Source: Lentzea aerocolonigenes
Lineage (GTDB): Bacteria > Actinomycetota > Actinomycetes > Mycobacteriales > Pseudonocardiaceae
Direction of reading: 5' to 3'
Length of the DNA stretch: 64,000 nt
NCBI RefSeq assembly: GCF_000974445.1
Contig: NZ_BBOJ01000001.1
Coordinates: 186,001-250,000 of the forward strand
The translations under genes were made by a program, and so were the position numbers. This document shows, one piece after another, positions 1-10,267 of this stretch. The stretch's first letter is position 1. Every line of letters begins with the position of its first letter. The notes under the pieces are model-generated. The model had not been told where the DNA came from, searched no databases, and saw only the letters and a program-made list of their open reading frames with translations.

Positions 1-43
1 TGGCGCCCGTACGTCCTATTCGTGGTGGTCGCAGACGCGCGAC

Positions 44-80
44 GAGCGGTTTCCGGCACCGTTGGAGCCGGAAACCGCTC
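44..80 (-). terminator. Hairpin terminator after clpB
   Basis: Perfect 14-bp inverted repeat (44-57 with 67-80, 9-nt loop) starting 11 nt beyond the clpB stop codon. No U-run follows, which is usual for GC-rich actinobacteria. Confidence 0.7.
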
Positions 81-90
81 GGGGGCCTCC

Positions 91-2673
<2,583 letters not shown>

Positions 2674-2731
2674 TCCTCCACCTCGTGGTCAGCCTCCAGC
2701 ATGGACCATCATCCCGCACAACGTCAGAAAA

Positions 2732-2752
2732 GTTGAGTCTGTTCCGCTCAAC
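2732..2752. promoter_or_regulatory. HAIR element (HspR operator) upstream of clpB
   Basis: GTTGAGT, 7 nt, GCTCAAC: a dyad matching the CTTGAGT-N7-ACTCAAG consensus for the HspR repressor. It lies 59 bp before the clpB start and resembles the two sites before dnaK. Regulation by HspR is inferred from the match. Confidence 0.8.
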
Positions 2753-2820
2753 TACGAGAACGTGACGGCCGTCGCGAAAATGGCAGGTCGGCTGAGCCCG
2801 GTTGGGCGAAGATCAGCGCC

Positions 2821-3204
2821 ATGACATCAATCATCCACAACGTCACCGTCGACGCCCGGAACGCCTACGACCAGGCGTCGTGGTGGAGCGAGGTGCTGGG
2901 ACTGCCGATCCACCCGGACGACAACCCCGGCGACCCCGAGTGCATGGTCAAGCTCCCGAGCGGGATCCAGTACCTCTTCATCGAGGTCCCCGAGGACAAG
3001 ACGGTCAAGAACCGCGTCCACGTCTGCCTGCAGCCGTCAGACGTGACCCGCGATGAGGAGGTCGAGCGCCTCCTGGGCCTCGGCGCGACGGTCTACGAAG
3101 ATCACCGCAAGCCGGACGGCACCGGCTGGGTCACCATGCACGACCCGGAAGGCAACGAGTTCTGTGTGGAACGCAGCGCAGCCGAACGCGCCGCGACCTC
3201 CTGA
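2821..3204 (+). CDS. VOC-family (glyoxalase-fold) protein
   Basis: A 127-residue vicinal-oxygen-chelate fold protein. The N-terminal beta strand leads into SWWSEVLGLP, and the C-terminal signature MHDPEGNEFCVE is typical of glyoxalase/bleomycin-resistance-like domains, where the final Glu often ligates a metal. The substrate cannot be told from sequence. The length is that of a single two-repeat VOC domain. It is divergent from clpB. Its last 103 bp are overlapped on the other strand by the C-terminal codons of the MFS exporter gene. Confidence 0.85.
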   Translation: MTSIIHNVTVDARNAYDQASWWSEVLGLPIHPDDNPGDPECMVKLPSGIQYLFIEVPEDKTVKNRVHVCLQPSDVTRDEEVERLLGLGATVYEDHRKPDGTGWVTMHDPEGNEFCVERSAAERAATS

Positions 3205-4760
3205 CCACCGTCACTCGAAAGCACCAACAGCTTGTCCACAGCGGGGGCCAGGTTATCCACAATCCGCTGTTCAGTATCCACAGGTGAATCAAGTTCAGTG
3301 GCGACCGTCTGTGCACCAGAACCCGTTGGAGTGACATCCACGGAGTCGCGCAGCGGCTGCTCCTTGATCAGCAGGACCGCGATCACCGTGAAGACCGCGA
3401 GACCGGCGGCGATCAGGAACAACTCACCCATCGCATCGCCGTAGGAGTCCCGCACGACTGGGGAGAGGGAGCCGCGGTCGAGCGTCTTCGTGCTCACGTG
3501 GGCCGCCAGCACCGCCCCGAGCACCGAGACGCCGGCCGTCCCGCCCAGCGACCGCAGGAACGTGGCCGTGGAGCTGGCGGCACCGAGGTCCGCCATGCCC
3601 ACGCCGTTCTGCACGGCCAGCACCAGGTTCTGCATGGTCAGGCCGACACCGACGCCGACGAGTGCGAGGTAGGCCCCCATCAGCACGAGGTTCGTCCGGT
3701 GGTCGATCGTGCCGAGCAGCGCCAGGCCCGCGACCAGCGAGAACGCGCCCCAGACGAGGTAGCTCTTCCACTTGCCGCTCTTGGCGATCAACTGCCCGCT
3801 GACCGTCGACGAGATGCTCAGCCCCAGCACCAGCGGCACCGTCAGCAACCCGGCCTTCGTGGGCGAGAACCCGCGGGCGATCTGGAAGTACTGCCCCATG
3901 AACACCGACGCGCCGAACATCGCCGTGCCCACCGCGACGCCACCGAGCATCGCCAGCACCACGGTCCGGTTCCGGAACAGGTGCAGCGGGATGACCGGCG
4001 CGGACGCCCGGCGCTCGACGAAGTAGGCGCCGATGATCGCGAGCAGCGCACCGCCGACGAACAGCGCGCTCTCCTTCGAGACCCACGCGAAGTCCTTGCC
4101 CGCGAACGACACCCACATCAGCACCAGGCTGACGCCGCCGGTGATCAGCGTGGCCCCGAGGTAGTCGATCTTCACGTGCTGCTTGCGGACCGGCAGGTGC
4201 AGCGTCTTGTGCAGCACGGCCAGCGCCACGAGCGCCAGCGGCACGCAGACGAAGAAGCACCAGCGCCAGCCGGGCCAGTCGACGAGGACCCCGCCGACCA
4301 GCGGCCCGCCGACGGTGCCCGCGGAGATCACCATGCCCGTGTAGCCGCTGTACCGGCCGCGCTCCCGCGGGCTCAGCAGCGCGCCGACCACGACCTGGCC
4401 GAGCGCCTGCACACCGCCCATGCCCAGGCCCTGGACGACCCGGAACGCGATGAGCTGCTCCATGTTCTGGCTCAGGCCCGACAGGACCGAGCCGACGACG
4501 AACAGCACGATGCTGCCCTGCAGCAGCTTCTTCTTGTCGAAGAGGTCCGCGAGCTTGCCCCAGAGCGGGGTGCTGGCGGTGGACGCGAGCAACATCGAGG
4601 TGATGACCCACGTGTACTGGGTCTGCGTGCCTTTGAGCTCGGCCAGGATCGTCGGGAGAGCGTTCGAGACGATGGTGGAGCTGAGGATCGCGACGAGCAG
4701 CGCCACCCAGATGCCGGACAGCGCTTCGAGGATCTCCCGATGCGACGAGGGCCGGTTCAA
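3102..4760 (-). CDS. DHA2-type MFS multidrug exporter (EmrB/QacA family)
   Basis: Proton-driven drug antiporter of the inner membrane. About 14 hydrophobic segments fill the first 450 residues, with the MFS loop GKLADLFDKKK after helix 2 and GGPLVGG in the motif C position. The likely start is TTG at 4760, with GGAGG 5 nt upstream; the GTG at 4766 lies only 1 nt from that site. The hydrophilic C-terminal tail of roughly 80 residues is long and ends inside the convergent VOC gene. No regulator gene is adjacent, but the promoter carries two dyads (4777-4828). The substrate is unknown. Confidence 0.92.
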   Translation of the reverse strand: MNRPSSHREILEALSGIWVALLVAILSSTIVSNALPTILAELKGTQTQYTWVITSMLLASTASTPLWGKLADLFDKKKLLQGSIVLFVVGSVLSGLSQNMEQLIAFRVVQGLGMGGVQALGQVVVGALLSPRERGRYSGYTGMVISAGTVGGPLVGGVLVDWPGWRWCFFVCVPLALVALAVLHKTLHLPVRKQHVKIDYLGATLITGGVSLVLMWVSFAGKDFAWVSKESALFVGGALLAIIGAYFVERRASAPVIPLHLFRNRTVVLAMLGGVAVGTAMFGASVFMGQYFQIARGFSPTKAGLLTVPLVLGLSISSTVSGQLIAKSGKWKSYLVWGAFSLVAGLALLGTIDHRTNLVLMGAYLALVGVGVGLTMQNLVLAVQNGVGMADLGAASSTATFLRSLGGTAGVSVLGAVLAAHVSTKTLDRGSLSPVVRDSYGDAMGELFLIAAGLAVFTVIAVLLIKEQPLRDSVDVTPTGSGAQTVATELDSPVDTEQRIVDNLAPAVDKLLVLSSDGGQEVAARSAALRSTQNSLPSGSCMVTQPVPSGLR

Positions 4761-4776
4761 GCACACCTCCAGTAGT

Positions 4777-4828
4777 TAGTTGATGCTACGCAACTATATC
4801 TGGAGATAGTTAGCTAGGCCAACTAGTT
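4777..4828. promoter_or_regulatory. Two TAGTTG-type dyads in the MFS exporter promoter
   Basis: TAGTTG-N8-CAACTA (4777-4796) and TAGTT-N9-AACTA (4807-4825), the second ending in the palindrome AACTAGTT (4821-4828). The same palindrome recurs at 5572-5581. These look like binding sites for a TetR- or MarR-type repressor encoded elsewhere; that is inference. Confidence 0.5.
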
Positions 4829-4835
4829 TTGGGTT

Positions 4836-4882
4836 ACGCGGGGGCCTTTCGTGCACCATGAGTGAACGAAAGCTCCCCGCGT
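4836..4882 (-). terminator. Hairpin terminator after the PPOX-family gene
   Basis: 17-bp inverted repeat with two mismatches (4836-4852 with 4866-4882, 13-nt loop), starting 4 nt past the stop codon of the gene ending at 4887. Confidence 0.7.
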
Positions 4883-4886
4883 GCAC

Positions 4887-5558
4887 TCAATCGGCGGTCT
4901 TGTCCGCCTTGACCCCGAAGTAGTCGCCGCCCTTCCGCTTCACGTCGTCGGTGCCCCAGTCCCGGATGCGGTCGACCGGGATCATCCGGGGGATGTGCTT
5001 GCGGCAGTGGATGTAGGCCTCCCGCACCTCCACGACCACCCACCGCTCGACCTTGCGGTCCTCGGTGTCGAACTCCTCCCGCGGCACGATCCGGGCCCTC
5101 CCGTTCACGTGCAGCCCGATCAGGTCCTCCGCGAAGTCCACCATCAGCATCCCGACGTGCGGGTTCTCCATGATGTTGCCCAGCGAGGCCATCACGCCGT
5201 TGCCGCGGTACTCGGGGTACGCGACGGTCCGGGAGTCGATGACCTGGATGAACCCCGCCGGCCCGGCCCGGAGGGTCGAGTCGCACTCCCCGTCGGCATC
5301 AGCGGTCGAGATGAACGCCATCTCCATCCGGCCGACGAACTCGGCCATCGCGGGGTTGAGGTGGTCCAGGACCTGGTCCGAGTAGAAGCGTGTAGCGCGG
5401 TCCTGGGTCTCCAGGGCACATTGGAGGAAGTGCTCACCTCGTGAGCCGGGCAGGTCGACACGGTCAGGAGAGGTGGTATCAGTCAGCTCAGGCAGGGACA
5501 CGCGTGCAACCGTGGCACGCAAGCACGCAACCCGGTACAGACGGGCCCCCACATTCAC
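4887..5558 (-). CDS. Pyridoxamine 5'-phosphate oxidase-like flavin protein
   Basis: Split-beta-barrel (PPOX-type) protein expected to bind FMN or F420. The core runs from about residue 70 (VGRMEMAFISTADADGECD) through YRGNGVMASLGNI and VGMLMVDF to a basic C-terminus. The first 20-40 residues are poorly conserved in appearance, and the GTG at 5501 (VSLPELTD) is an alternative start. It is divergent from the flavohemoglobin at 5733, and the palindrome CAACTAGTTG lies 14 nt before the GTG start. The pairing suggests a joint role in NO or oxidative stress, but the reaction is unknown. Confidence 0.85.
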   Translation of the reverse strand: MNVGARLYRVACLRATVARVSLPELTDTTSPDRVDLPGSRGEHFLQCALETQDRATRFYSDQVLDHLNPAMAEFVGRMEMAFISTADADGECDSTLRAGPAGFIQVIDSRTVAYPEYRGNGVMASLGNIMENPHVGMLMVDFAEDLIGLHVNGRARIVPREEFDTEDRKVERWVVVEVREAYIHCRKHIPRMIPVDRIRDWGTDDVKRKGGDYFGVKADKTAD

Positions 5559-5571
5559 ACTGTTGCGGTAA

Positions 5572-5581
5572 CAACTAGTTG
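5572..5581. promoter_or_regulatory. CAACTAGTTG palindrome between PPOX and flavohemoglobin genes
   Basis: Perfect 10-bp palindrome in the divergent promoter region. It shares AACTAGTT with the MFS exporter promoter (4821-4828), which suggests a common regulator. Confidence 0.4.
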
Positions 5582-5732
5582 CATACAGTAATCAGACTTC
5601 GCTCGAAGGTGGCATCAAGGAGTCAAACCCACCAATCAGGGGTTACTGTCCACCCTGTCGGGGGACGGATGCTTGACGAGGACTACCGCGCCTTGCTGGC
5701 GCCAATGAGAACGTGGAGACTGCGCGCGGACC

Positions 5733-6908
5733 ATGACTGCGAACGCTGTGCTGAGCCCCATCCCTACCCCGCCCCACCGAGAACCTCCACCCGGCGTCAC
5801 CGCGATGGTGCGGATGATCCGGGAGAGCTTCGCGGTGGTGGAGCCGCACGCCGAAGAAGTGGCGAAGTTCTTCTACGGCATGCTCTTCTCGCTCTCGCCT
5901 GCCACACGCGAGATGTTCCCCGCGAACATGGAGGTGCAACGCAGCCGTCTGCTGCGCGCCCTCGTGCACGTGGTGCAGATGGTCGACCGCCCGGACGACC
6001 TCATCCCGTTCCTCCGCCAGCTGGGCCGTGACCACCGCAAGTTCGGTGTCATCAACGTCCACTACGAGGCGGTCGGGACGGCACTGCTGTCCGCGGTGAA
6101 GAAGTTCGCTGGTGCCGCCTGGACGCCCAAGGTCGAGATGGCGTGGGCCGAGGCCTACACGTTGATGGCGCGGGCCATGCAGGAGGCCGCCGACGCCGAC
6201 AACGGGCCCGCCTACTGGCACGCGACGGTGCTGGAGCACCAGCGCGTCTCGTGGGACCTGGCGGTCGTGCGGCTGCAGCCCGACCACCCGGTCAGCTACC
6301 GCGCCGGGCAGTACGTCAGCGTGGAGACGCCGCAGCGCAAGCGCTTGTGGCGGTACTACTCGCCGGCGAACGCCCCGCGTGAGGACGGCGTCATCGAGTT
6401 CCACATCCGGTCCGTGGACGGCGGCTGGGTGTCACGCTCGGTGGTCGGCCACACGCAGGCCGGTGACACCTGGCGCATCGGCCCGCCGATGGGACGTCTC
6501 TCGGTCGACCGCACGTCCGGGTCGGACATCCTGATGGTGGCCGGCGGCACCGGTGTCGCGCCGATGCACGCGATCATCGACGAGATGGCGCAGTACGGCG
6601 AGAACCCCCGCGTGCACCTGTTCTACGGCGGCCGCACCCGCGAGGACCTCTACGACCTGGACAACCTGCAACGCATCGCGACCACGAACCCGTGGCTCAC
6701 GGTCGTGCCGGTGCTGGAGTCGGACCCCGGTGTCCGGGGCGTCGAGCAGGGCAGCCTGGCCGACGTGGTCACCCGCTACGGAGCGTGGGAGGACCGCGAC
6801 GTCCTGGTCTGCGGCAGCCCGGCCATGATCAGGTCCACCGTGTCCCGCATGCTGGTCGCCGGAACTCCGCTCGACCGCATCAAGTACGACCCGTTCACAC
6901 TGGACTAG
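5733..6908 (+). CDS. Flavohemoglobin (globin + FAD/NAD reductase)
   Basis: Flavohemoglobins oxidise NO to nitrate with O2 and NAD(P)H in the cytoplasm. The 391 residues comprise an N-terminal globin (about 20-150, with HRKFGV as the probable proximal-His region), an FAD-binding ferredoxin-reductase domain (about 160-260, flavin motif RYYS), and an NAD-binding domain with GGTGVAPM and the C-terminal VCGSPAMI. The globin and RYYSPANAP region depart from classic Hmp (RQYSLS-type), so it may belong to the divergent actinobacterial class whose physiological reaction is debated. It is divergent from a flavin protein gene. No strong ribosome site precedes the ATG. Confidence 0.88.
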   Translation: MTANAVLSPIPTPPHREPPPGVTAMVRMIRESFAVVEPHAEEVAKFFYGMLFSLSPATREMFPANMEVQRSRLLRALVHVVQMVDRPDDLIPFLRQLGRDHRKFGVINVHYEAVGTALLSAVKKFAGAAWTPKVEMAWAEAYTLMARAMQEAADADNGPAYWHATVLEHQRVSWDLAVVRLQPDHPVSYRAGQYVSVETPQRKRLWRYYSPANAPREDGVIEFHIRSVDGGWVSRSVVGHTQAGDTWRIGPPMGRLSVDRTSGSDILMVAGGTGVAPMHAIIDEMAQYGENPRVHLFYGGRTREDLYDLDNLQRIATTNPWLTVVPVLESDPGVRGVEQGSLADVVTRYGAWEDRDVLVCGSPAMIRSTVSRMLVAGTPLDRIKYDPFTLD

Positions 6909-6910
6909 AC

Positions 6911-6998
6911 TCGGCACGTCCGCGACTGGCGTGCCGAGGGTGGAAGTGACCACCGGGAAGCGACCTGCCGAGAGCACCGAACGCCTGGGTGCCCGGCG
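6911..6998 (+). promoter_or_regulatory. ZTP (pfl) riboswitch
   Basis: Conserved blocks of the pfl/ZTP motif occur in order: GCGACTGGCG at 6922-6931, a GGTGG/CCACC stem (6939-6943 with 6950-6954), CCGGGAAGCGAC at 6953-6964, and CGCCTGGGTGCCCGGCG at 6982-6998. ZTP riboswitches sense the folate-shortage signal ZTP/ZMP and commonly precede glyA, as here. The last hairpin ends 2 nt before the GGAG of the glyA ribosome site, so translational control is plausible (inference). Confidence 0.85.
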
Positions 6999-7010
6999 TG
7001 GAGTCGCGCT

Positions 7011-8228
7011 GTGCTCGCTGAGACAGATCCCACCGTGTTCGCGCTGATCAACGCCGAGGCCGACCGCCAGGCCCGGAAGCTGCGCATGATCGCGTCCGAG
7101 AACGACGTGTCCGCCGCCGTGCTTGAAGCAACAGGCTCGGTGCTGACCAACAAGTACTCCGAGGGCTACCCCGGCAAGCGGTACTACGAGGGCCAGCAGG
7201 TCATCGACCAGGTCGAACAGCTCGCGATCGACCGGGCGAAGGCCCTTTTCGGCGTGGACCACGCGAACGTCCAGCCGCTCTCCGGCGCCCCCGCCAACCT
7301 CGCCGTGTACCTGGCCTTCCTGTCGCCCGGCGACACCGTCATGGGCATGTCGCTCCCGATGGGCGGCCACCTGACGCACGGCTGGAACGTGTCCGCCACC
7401 GGCAAGTGGTTCCGCGCGGTCCAGTACGACGTCCGCAAGGACACCGGCGTCGTCGACATGGACGAAGTCCGCGCCCTCGCCCTGGCCGAACGCCCGAAGG
7501 TGATCTTCTGCGGCGGCACGGCGATCCCGCGCACGATCGATTTCCCGGCCTTCGCCGCGATCGCGCAGGAGATCGACGCGGTCCTGGTCGCCGACATCGC
7601 GCACATCGCAGGCCTCGTCGCAGGCGGCGCGCACCCCAGCCCCGTCGGACACGCACCGGTGATCACGACGACCACGCACAAGACGCTGCGCGGCCCGCGC
7701 GGCGCGATGATCCTCACCGACGCCGACCACGCCAAGGCGATCGACCGCGCGGTCTTCCCCGGCCTGCAGGGCGGCCCGCACAACCACACGACCGCCGCGA
7801 TCGCCGTGGCACTGCACGAAGCAGCCCAGCCGGAGTTCCGCGAGTACGCGCACACGATCGTCGCGAACGCTCGCGCGCTGGCCGACGCGCTGCTCGAGCG
7901 CGGTTTCGACCTGGTGTCCGGCGGCACCGACAACCACCTGATCCTGATCGACCTGACCTCGAAGCTCCTCGGCGGCAAGCCGGCCGCCCGCGCCCTGGAC
8001 CGCGCGGGCATCGAGCTCAACTACAACGCGGTCCCGTACGACACCCGCAAGCCGTTCGACCCGTCCGGCATCCGCCTGGGCACGGCCGGCATCACGACAC
8101 GCGGCCTCAAGCCCGGCCAGATGCCGCTGATCGCCGACTGGATCGACCGCGCGATCGCCGCCCACGACAACGACCAGGCCCTGGACCGCATCGCCGCCGA
8201 GGTCGAGGACCTACTCAGCACCCTCTAA
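7011..8228 (+). CDS. glyA: Serine hydroxymethyltransferase
   Basis: PLP enzyme interconverting serine plus tetrahydrofolate with glycine plus 5,10-methylene-THF. The 405-residue chain carries the family blocks MIASEN, NKYSEGYPGKRYYEG, the PLP-lysine motif THKTLRGPRG and FPGLQGGPH. The start is GTG at 7011 with GGAG 7 nt upstream, right after the ZTP riboswitch; this fits a gene induced when folate one-carbon units run short. Its last 18 bp overlap the end of the convergent TetR gene. Confidence 0.97.
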   Translation: MLAETDPTVFALINAEADRQARKLRMIASENDVSAAVLEATGSVLTNKYSEGYPGKRYYEGQQVIDQVEQLAIDRAKALFGVDHANVQPLSGAPANLAVYLAFLSPGDTVMGMSLPMGGHLTHGWNVSATGKWFRAVQYDVRKDTGVVDMDEVRALALAERPKVIFCGGTAIPRTIDFPAFAAIAQEIDAVLVADIAHIAGLVAGGAHPSPVGHAPVITTTTHKTLRGPRGAMILTDADHAKAIDRAVFPGLQGGPHNHTTAAIAVALHEAAQPEFREYAHTIVANARALADALLERGFDLVSGGTDNHLILIDLTSKLLGGKPAARALDRAGIELNYNAVPYDTRKPFDPSGIRLGTAGITTRGLKPGQMPLIADWIDRAIAAHDNDQALDRIAAEVEDLLSTL

Positions 8229-8786
8229 CGCGGCAGCCGCGGCAGCCACCTCCTCGAGCGCCGGGCGGGCGACGTCAGCGAAGTCCCCGCCGGCCTCGAG
8301 CCACCGCCCGTAGGCGATCCGCAGCGCCAGAACCCCGAGCTCAGCAACCACAGCCGCCTCGATCTCCGGCACACCCCGCAGCAGCAGCCCGTCCTTGATC
8401 ACGCCGGAGAACCCGGCCATCTTCAACGCGTCCCGCTCCCGCAACTCGGCGTTGGCCGCAATCACCGCCAGCCGCCGAGGCCCGTTGGCCCGCCGCGAGT
8501 CGGTGAACGTGACACCGATGGCCACGAGCGCCCTCTCGACGGCCTTCAACGCCCCGGCAGACGCAGGCGTCCCCTCGATCCCCGCGGCGATCAGCGACAC
8601 CAACTCGTCCTGCCCGCCGAACAAGACCTCGCGCTTGTCCCGGAAGTGCCGGAAGAACGTGCTCTTGGTGAGCCCCGCACGCTCAGCGATCTGAGCCACG
8701 CCGGTGTTCTCGTAGCCCTGCTCGCCGAACAGGTCGAGCGCGGCGACCATCAACCGCTCTCGCGCCTCAGGCTCCCATCGACCCAT
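8211..8786 (-). CDS. TetR-family repressor of the adjacent reductase
   Basis: 191 residues with an N-terminal TetR helix-turn-helix (about 10-55: GVAQIAERAGLTKSTFFRHF) and a helical ligand domain. It is divergent from the NAD(P)-binding reductase at 8870. The intergenic DNA has two matching dyads (8801-8823 and 8835-8855), so it most likely represses both genes. TAGGAT lies 7 nt before the ATG, suggesting a leaderless transcript. The 3' end overlaps glyA by 18 bp on the opposite strand. The ligand is unknown. Confidence 0.9.
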   Translation of the reverse strand: MGRWEPEARERLMVAALDLFGEQGYENTGVAQIAERAGLTKSTFFRHFRDKREVLFGGQDELVSLIAAGIEGTPASAGALKAVERALVAIGVTFTDSRRANGPRRLAVIAANAELRERDALKMAGFSGVIKDGLLLRGVPEIEAAVVAELGVLALRIAYGRWLEAGGDFADVARPALEEVAAAAAALEGAE

Positions 8787-8800
8787 GGCTCACATCCTAA

Positions 8801-8855
8801 GTGATGCGACTAAGTCCCATCACCCTGCTACGGTTGATGAGACCAAGTCCCATCA
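8801..8855. promoter_or_regulatory. Tandem operators for the TetR regulator
   Basis: GTGATG-N11-CATCAC (8801-8823) and TGATG-N11-CATCA (8835-8855) share the spacer core ACYAAGTCC. They are about 33 bp apart, roughly three helical turns. Position between the divergent genes makes them the likely TetR sites. Confidence 0.65.
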
Positions 8856-8869
8856 CTCTGAGGAGAGAC

Positions 8870-9757
8870 ATGAAGGTCTTCGTAACGGGCGCCAGCGGCC
8901 ACGTCGGCTCAGCCGTGGTCCCAGAACTGCTGCAGGCAGGCCACCAGGTGATCGGCCTGGCCCGCTCAGACACCTCGGCAGCCAAGCTGGAAGCGCAGGG
9001 CGCCACCGTCCAACGCGGCAACCTGGACGACCTCGACACCCTCCGCAAGGCCGCAGCAGAGGCAGACGCGGTGATCCACCTGGCGTTCAAGCACGAGGAA
9101 ATGTTCGCGGGCGACTACGCCGGCGCGTCCACCGCCGACCTGGCGGTGGTCCGCACGTTCATCGACGAGCTCTCCGGCACCGGCAAGGCGCTGATCGGCA
9201 CCGGCGGCACACTTTCCTACTCGGGCCTGGGCCACACCGCCACCGAGGACGAGCGCGTCCCCGACGACCACAGCCGAGGCACCGCCAGAAACCTGATCAT
9301 CGACGCCCCGGACCTGCGCGGAGCAGTCGTGGTCCTGCCACCGACCGTCCACAGTGAACTGGACACGGCAGGATTCATCCCACTGCTGGTCAAAACCGCC
9401 CGCACCACCGGCGTGTCCGGCTACCCAGGCGACGGCACGAACCGCTGGTCGGCAACGCACACCCTGGACGCGGCAAGGCTCTACCGGCTGGCCGTGGAAA
9501 AGGCCCCCGCAGGCTCGGTGCTGCACGCGGTAGCCGAGGAAGCCGTGACACTGCGGGAGATCGCCGAGATCATCGGGCAAAAGCTGAACGTGCCGGTCGA
9601 GAGCGTCCCAGCAGAACACTTCGGCCCGCTAGCAACCATGGTGGCGCGCGACGCACCCACGTCCGGCGCGCGAACGAAGGCGTTGCTGGGCTGGGAACCG
9701 AAGGGCCCGAGCCTGCGGGAGGACCTGGAGTCCGGTTTCTACTTCGAACAGGCCTGA
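8870..9757 (+). CDS. NAD(P)-binding short-chain reductase/epimerase family protein
   Basis: 295 residues of the extended/atypical SDR type. The N-terminal MKVFVTGASGHVGSAV is a Rossmann dinucleotide motif. The usual YxxxK catalytic pair is not clearly present: YSGLGHTATEDE lies where it would be expected. Sequence therefore supports cofactor binding better than a defined reaction. The ATG at 8870 follows AGGAGAG. It is regulated with the divergent TetR gene through operators at 8801-8855. The substrate is unknown. Confidence 0.85.
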   Translation: MKVFVTGASGHVGSAVVPELLQAGHQVIGLARSDTSAAKLEAQGATVQRGNLDDLDTLRKAAAEADAVIHLAFKHEEMFAGDYAGASTADLAVVRTFIDELSGTGKALIGTGGTLSYSGLGHTATEDERVPDDHSRGTARNLIIDAPDLRGAVVVLPPTVHSELDTAGFIPLLVKTARTTGVSGYPGDGTNRWSATHTLDAARLYRLAVEKAPAGSVLHAVAEEAVTLREIAEIIGQKLNVPVESVPAEHFGPLATMVARDAPTSGARTKALLGWEPKGPSLREDLESGFYFEQA

Positions 9758-9828
9758 TCACCTCAGCCCGAGGCCGAAGGCGAGGCGACGCGAAGGCGCA
9801 GCCGAGCCGTCCTGGCTTGAAACCGCAA

Positions 9829-9982
9829 GGTTCCGGCGGTGTGGTCCCGTCACGAGTCGTGCCACAGCTCTTGTCGCGCCCGAGGGGAGAGGTCAAGTCG
9901 CACGCTTTTCGCGACTTGACCTCTCCCCTCGGGTGCGACCAGCTCCTGGCTCGACTTGGGACGGGACCACACCGCCCGAACC
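9829..9982. repeat. 154-bp imperfect inverted repeat (MITE-like or double terminator)
   Basis: The arms begin at GGTTC (9829) and end at GAACC (9982). The innermost 23 bp are perfect (9879-9901 with 9911-9933, 9-nt loop); a further 15-bp perfect block, CGGTGTGGTCCCGTC with its complement, lies near the tips, and the sequence between is about 80 percent complementary. It sits between the convergent reductase and hspR genes, so it may end transcription from both. Its length exceeds a normal terminator and suggests a mobile miniature element. No target-site duplication was identified. Confidence 0.6.
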
Positions 9983-10115
9983 GCACCACCCACGCAACCG
10001 CAAGCCGCCGTAAGCAACAGGCGTGCCATCAACCCGCCCACGGCGCTGGCCGGTCTTTGATCAGATTGGCGGGGTAAGGGCAGAGCCCCAATCTTGAAAC
10101 AGGAACCCGACACGA

Positions 10116-10206
10116 CAAGGCGACCACCGCACCCCGACACGGCGACCGCCGCACACCGGCCCACAGCAAGGCGACCACCGCACCCCGACAAGGCGACCAC
10201 GCTGAC
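10116..10206. repeat. Degenerate direct repeats of about 25 bp
   Basis: A 24-bp unit beginning CAAGGCGACCACC occurs exactly at 10116-10139 and 10167-10190, with partial copies at about 10140-10160 and 10190-10206. The rest of the 9758-10267 gap shows no convincing gene. Confidence 0.6.
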
Positions 10207-10267
10207 GCAGGCGTCCCCTCGATCTCGGAACCCCTACATCACAACGTACTCAGCACCCCCGACAAGA

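Noticed and set aside
3498-4775. Long + strand frame opposite the MFS exporter
   Set aside because: Composition is Arg/His/Gln-rich shadow coding with no domain; the exporter on the other strand has 14 membrane helices.
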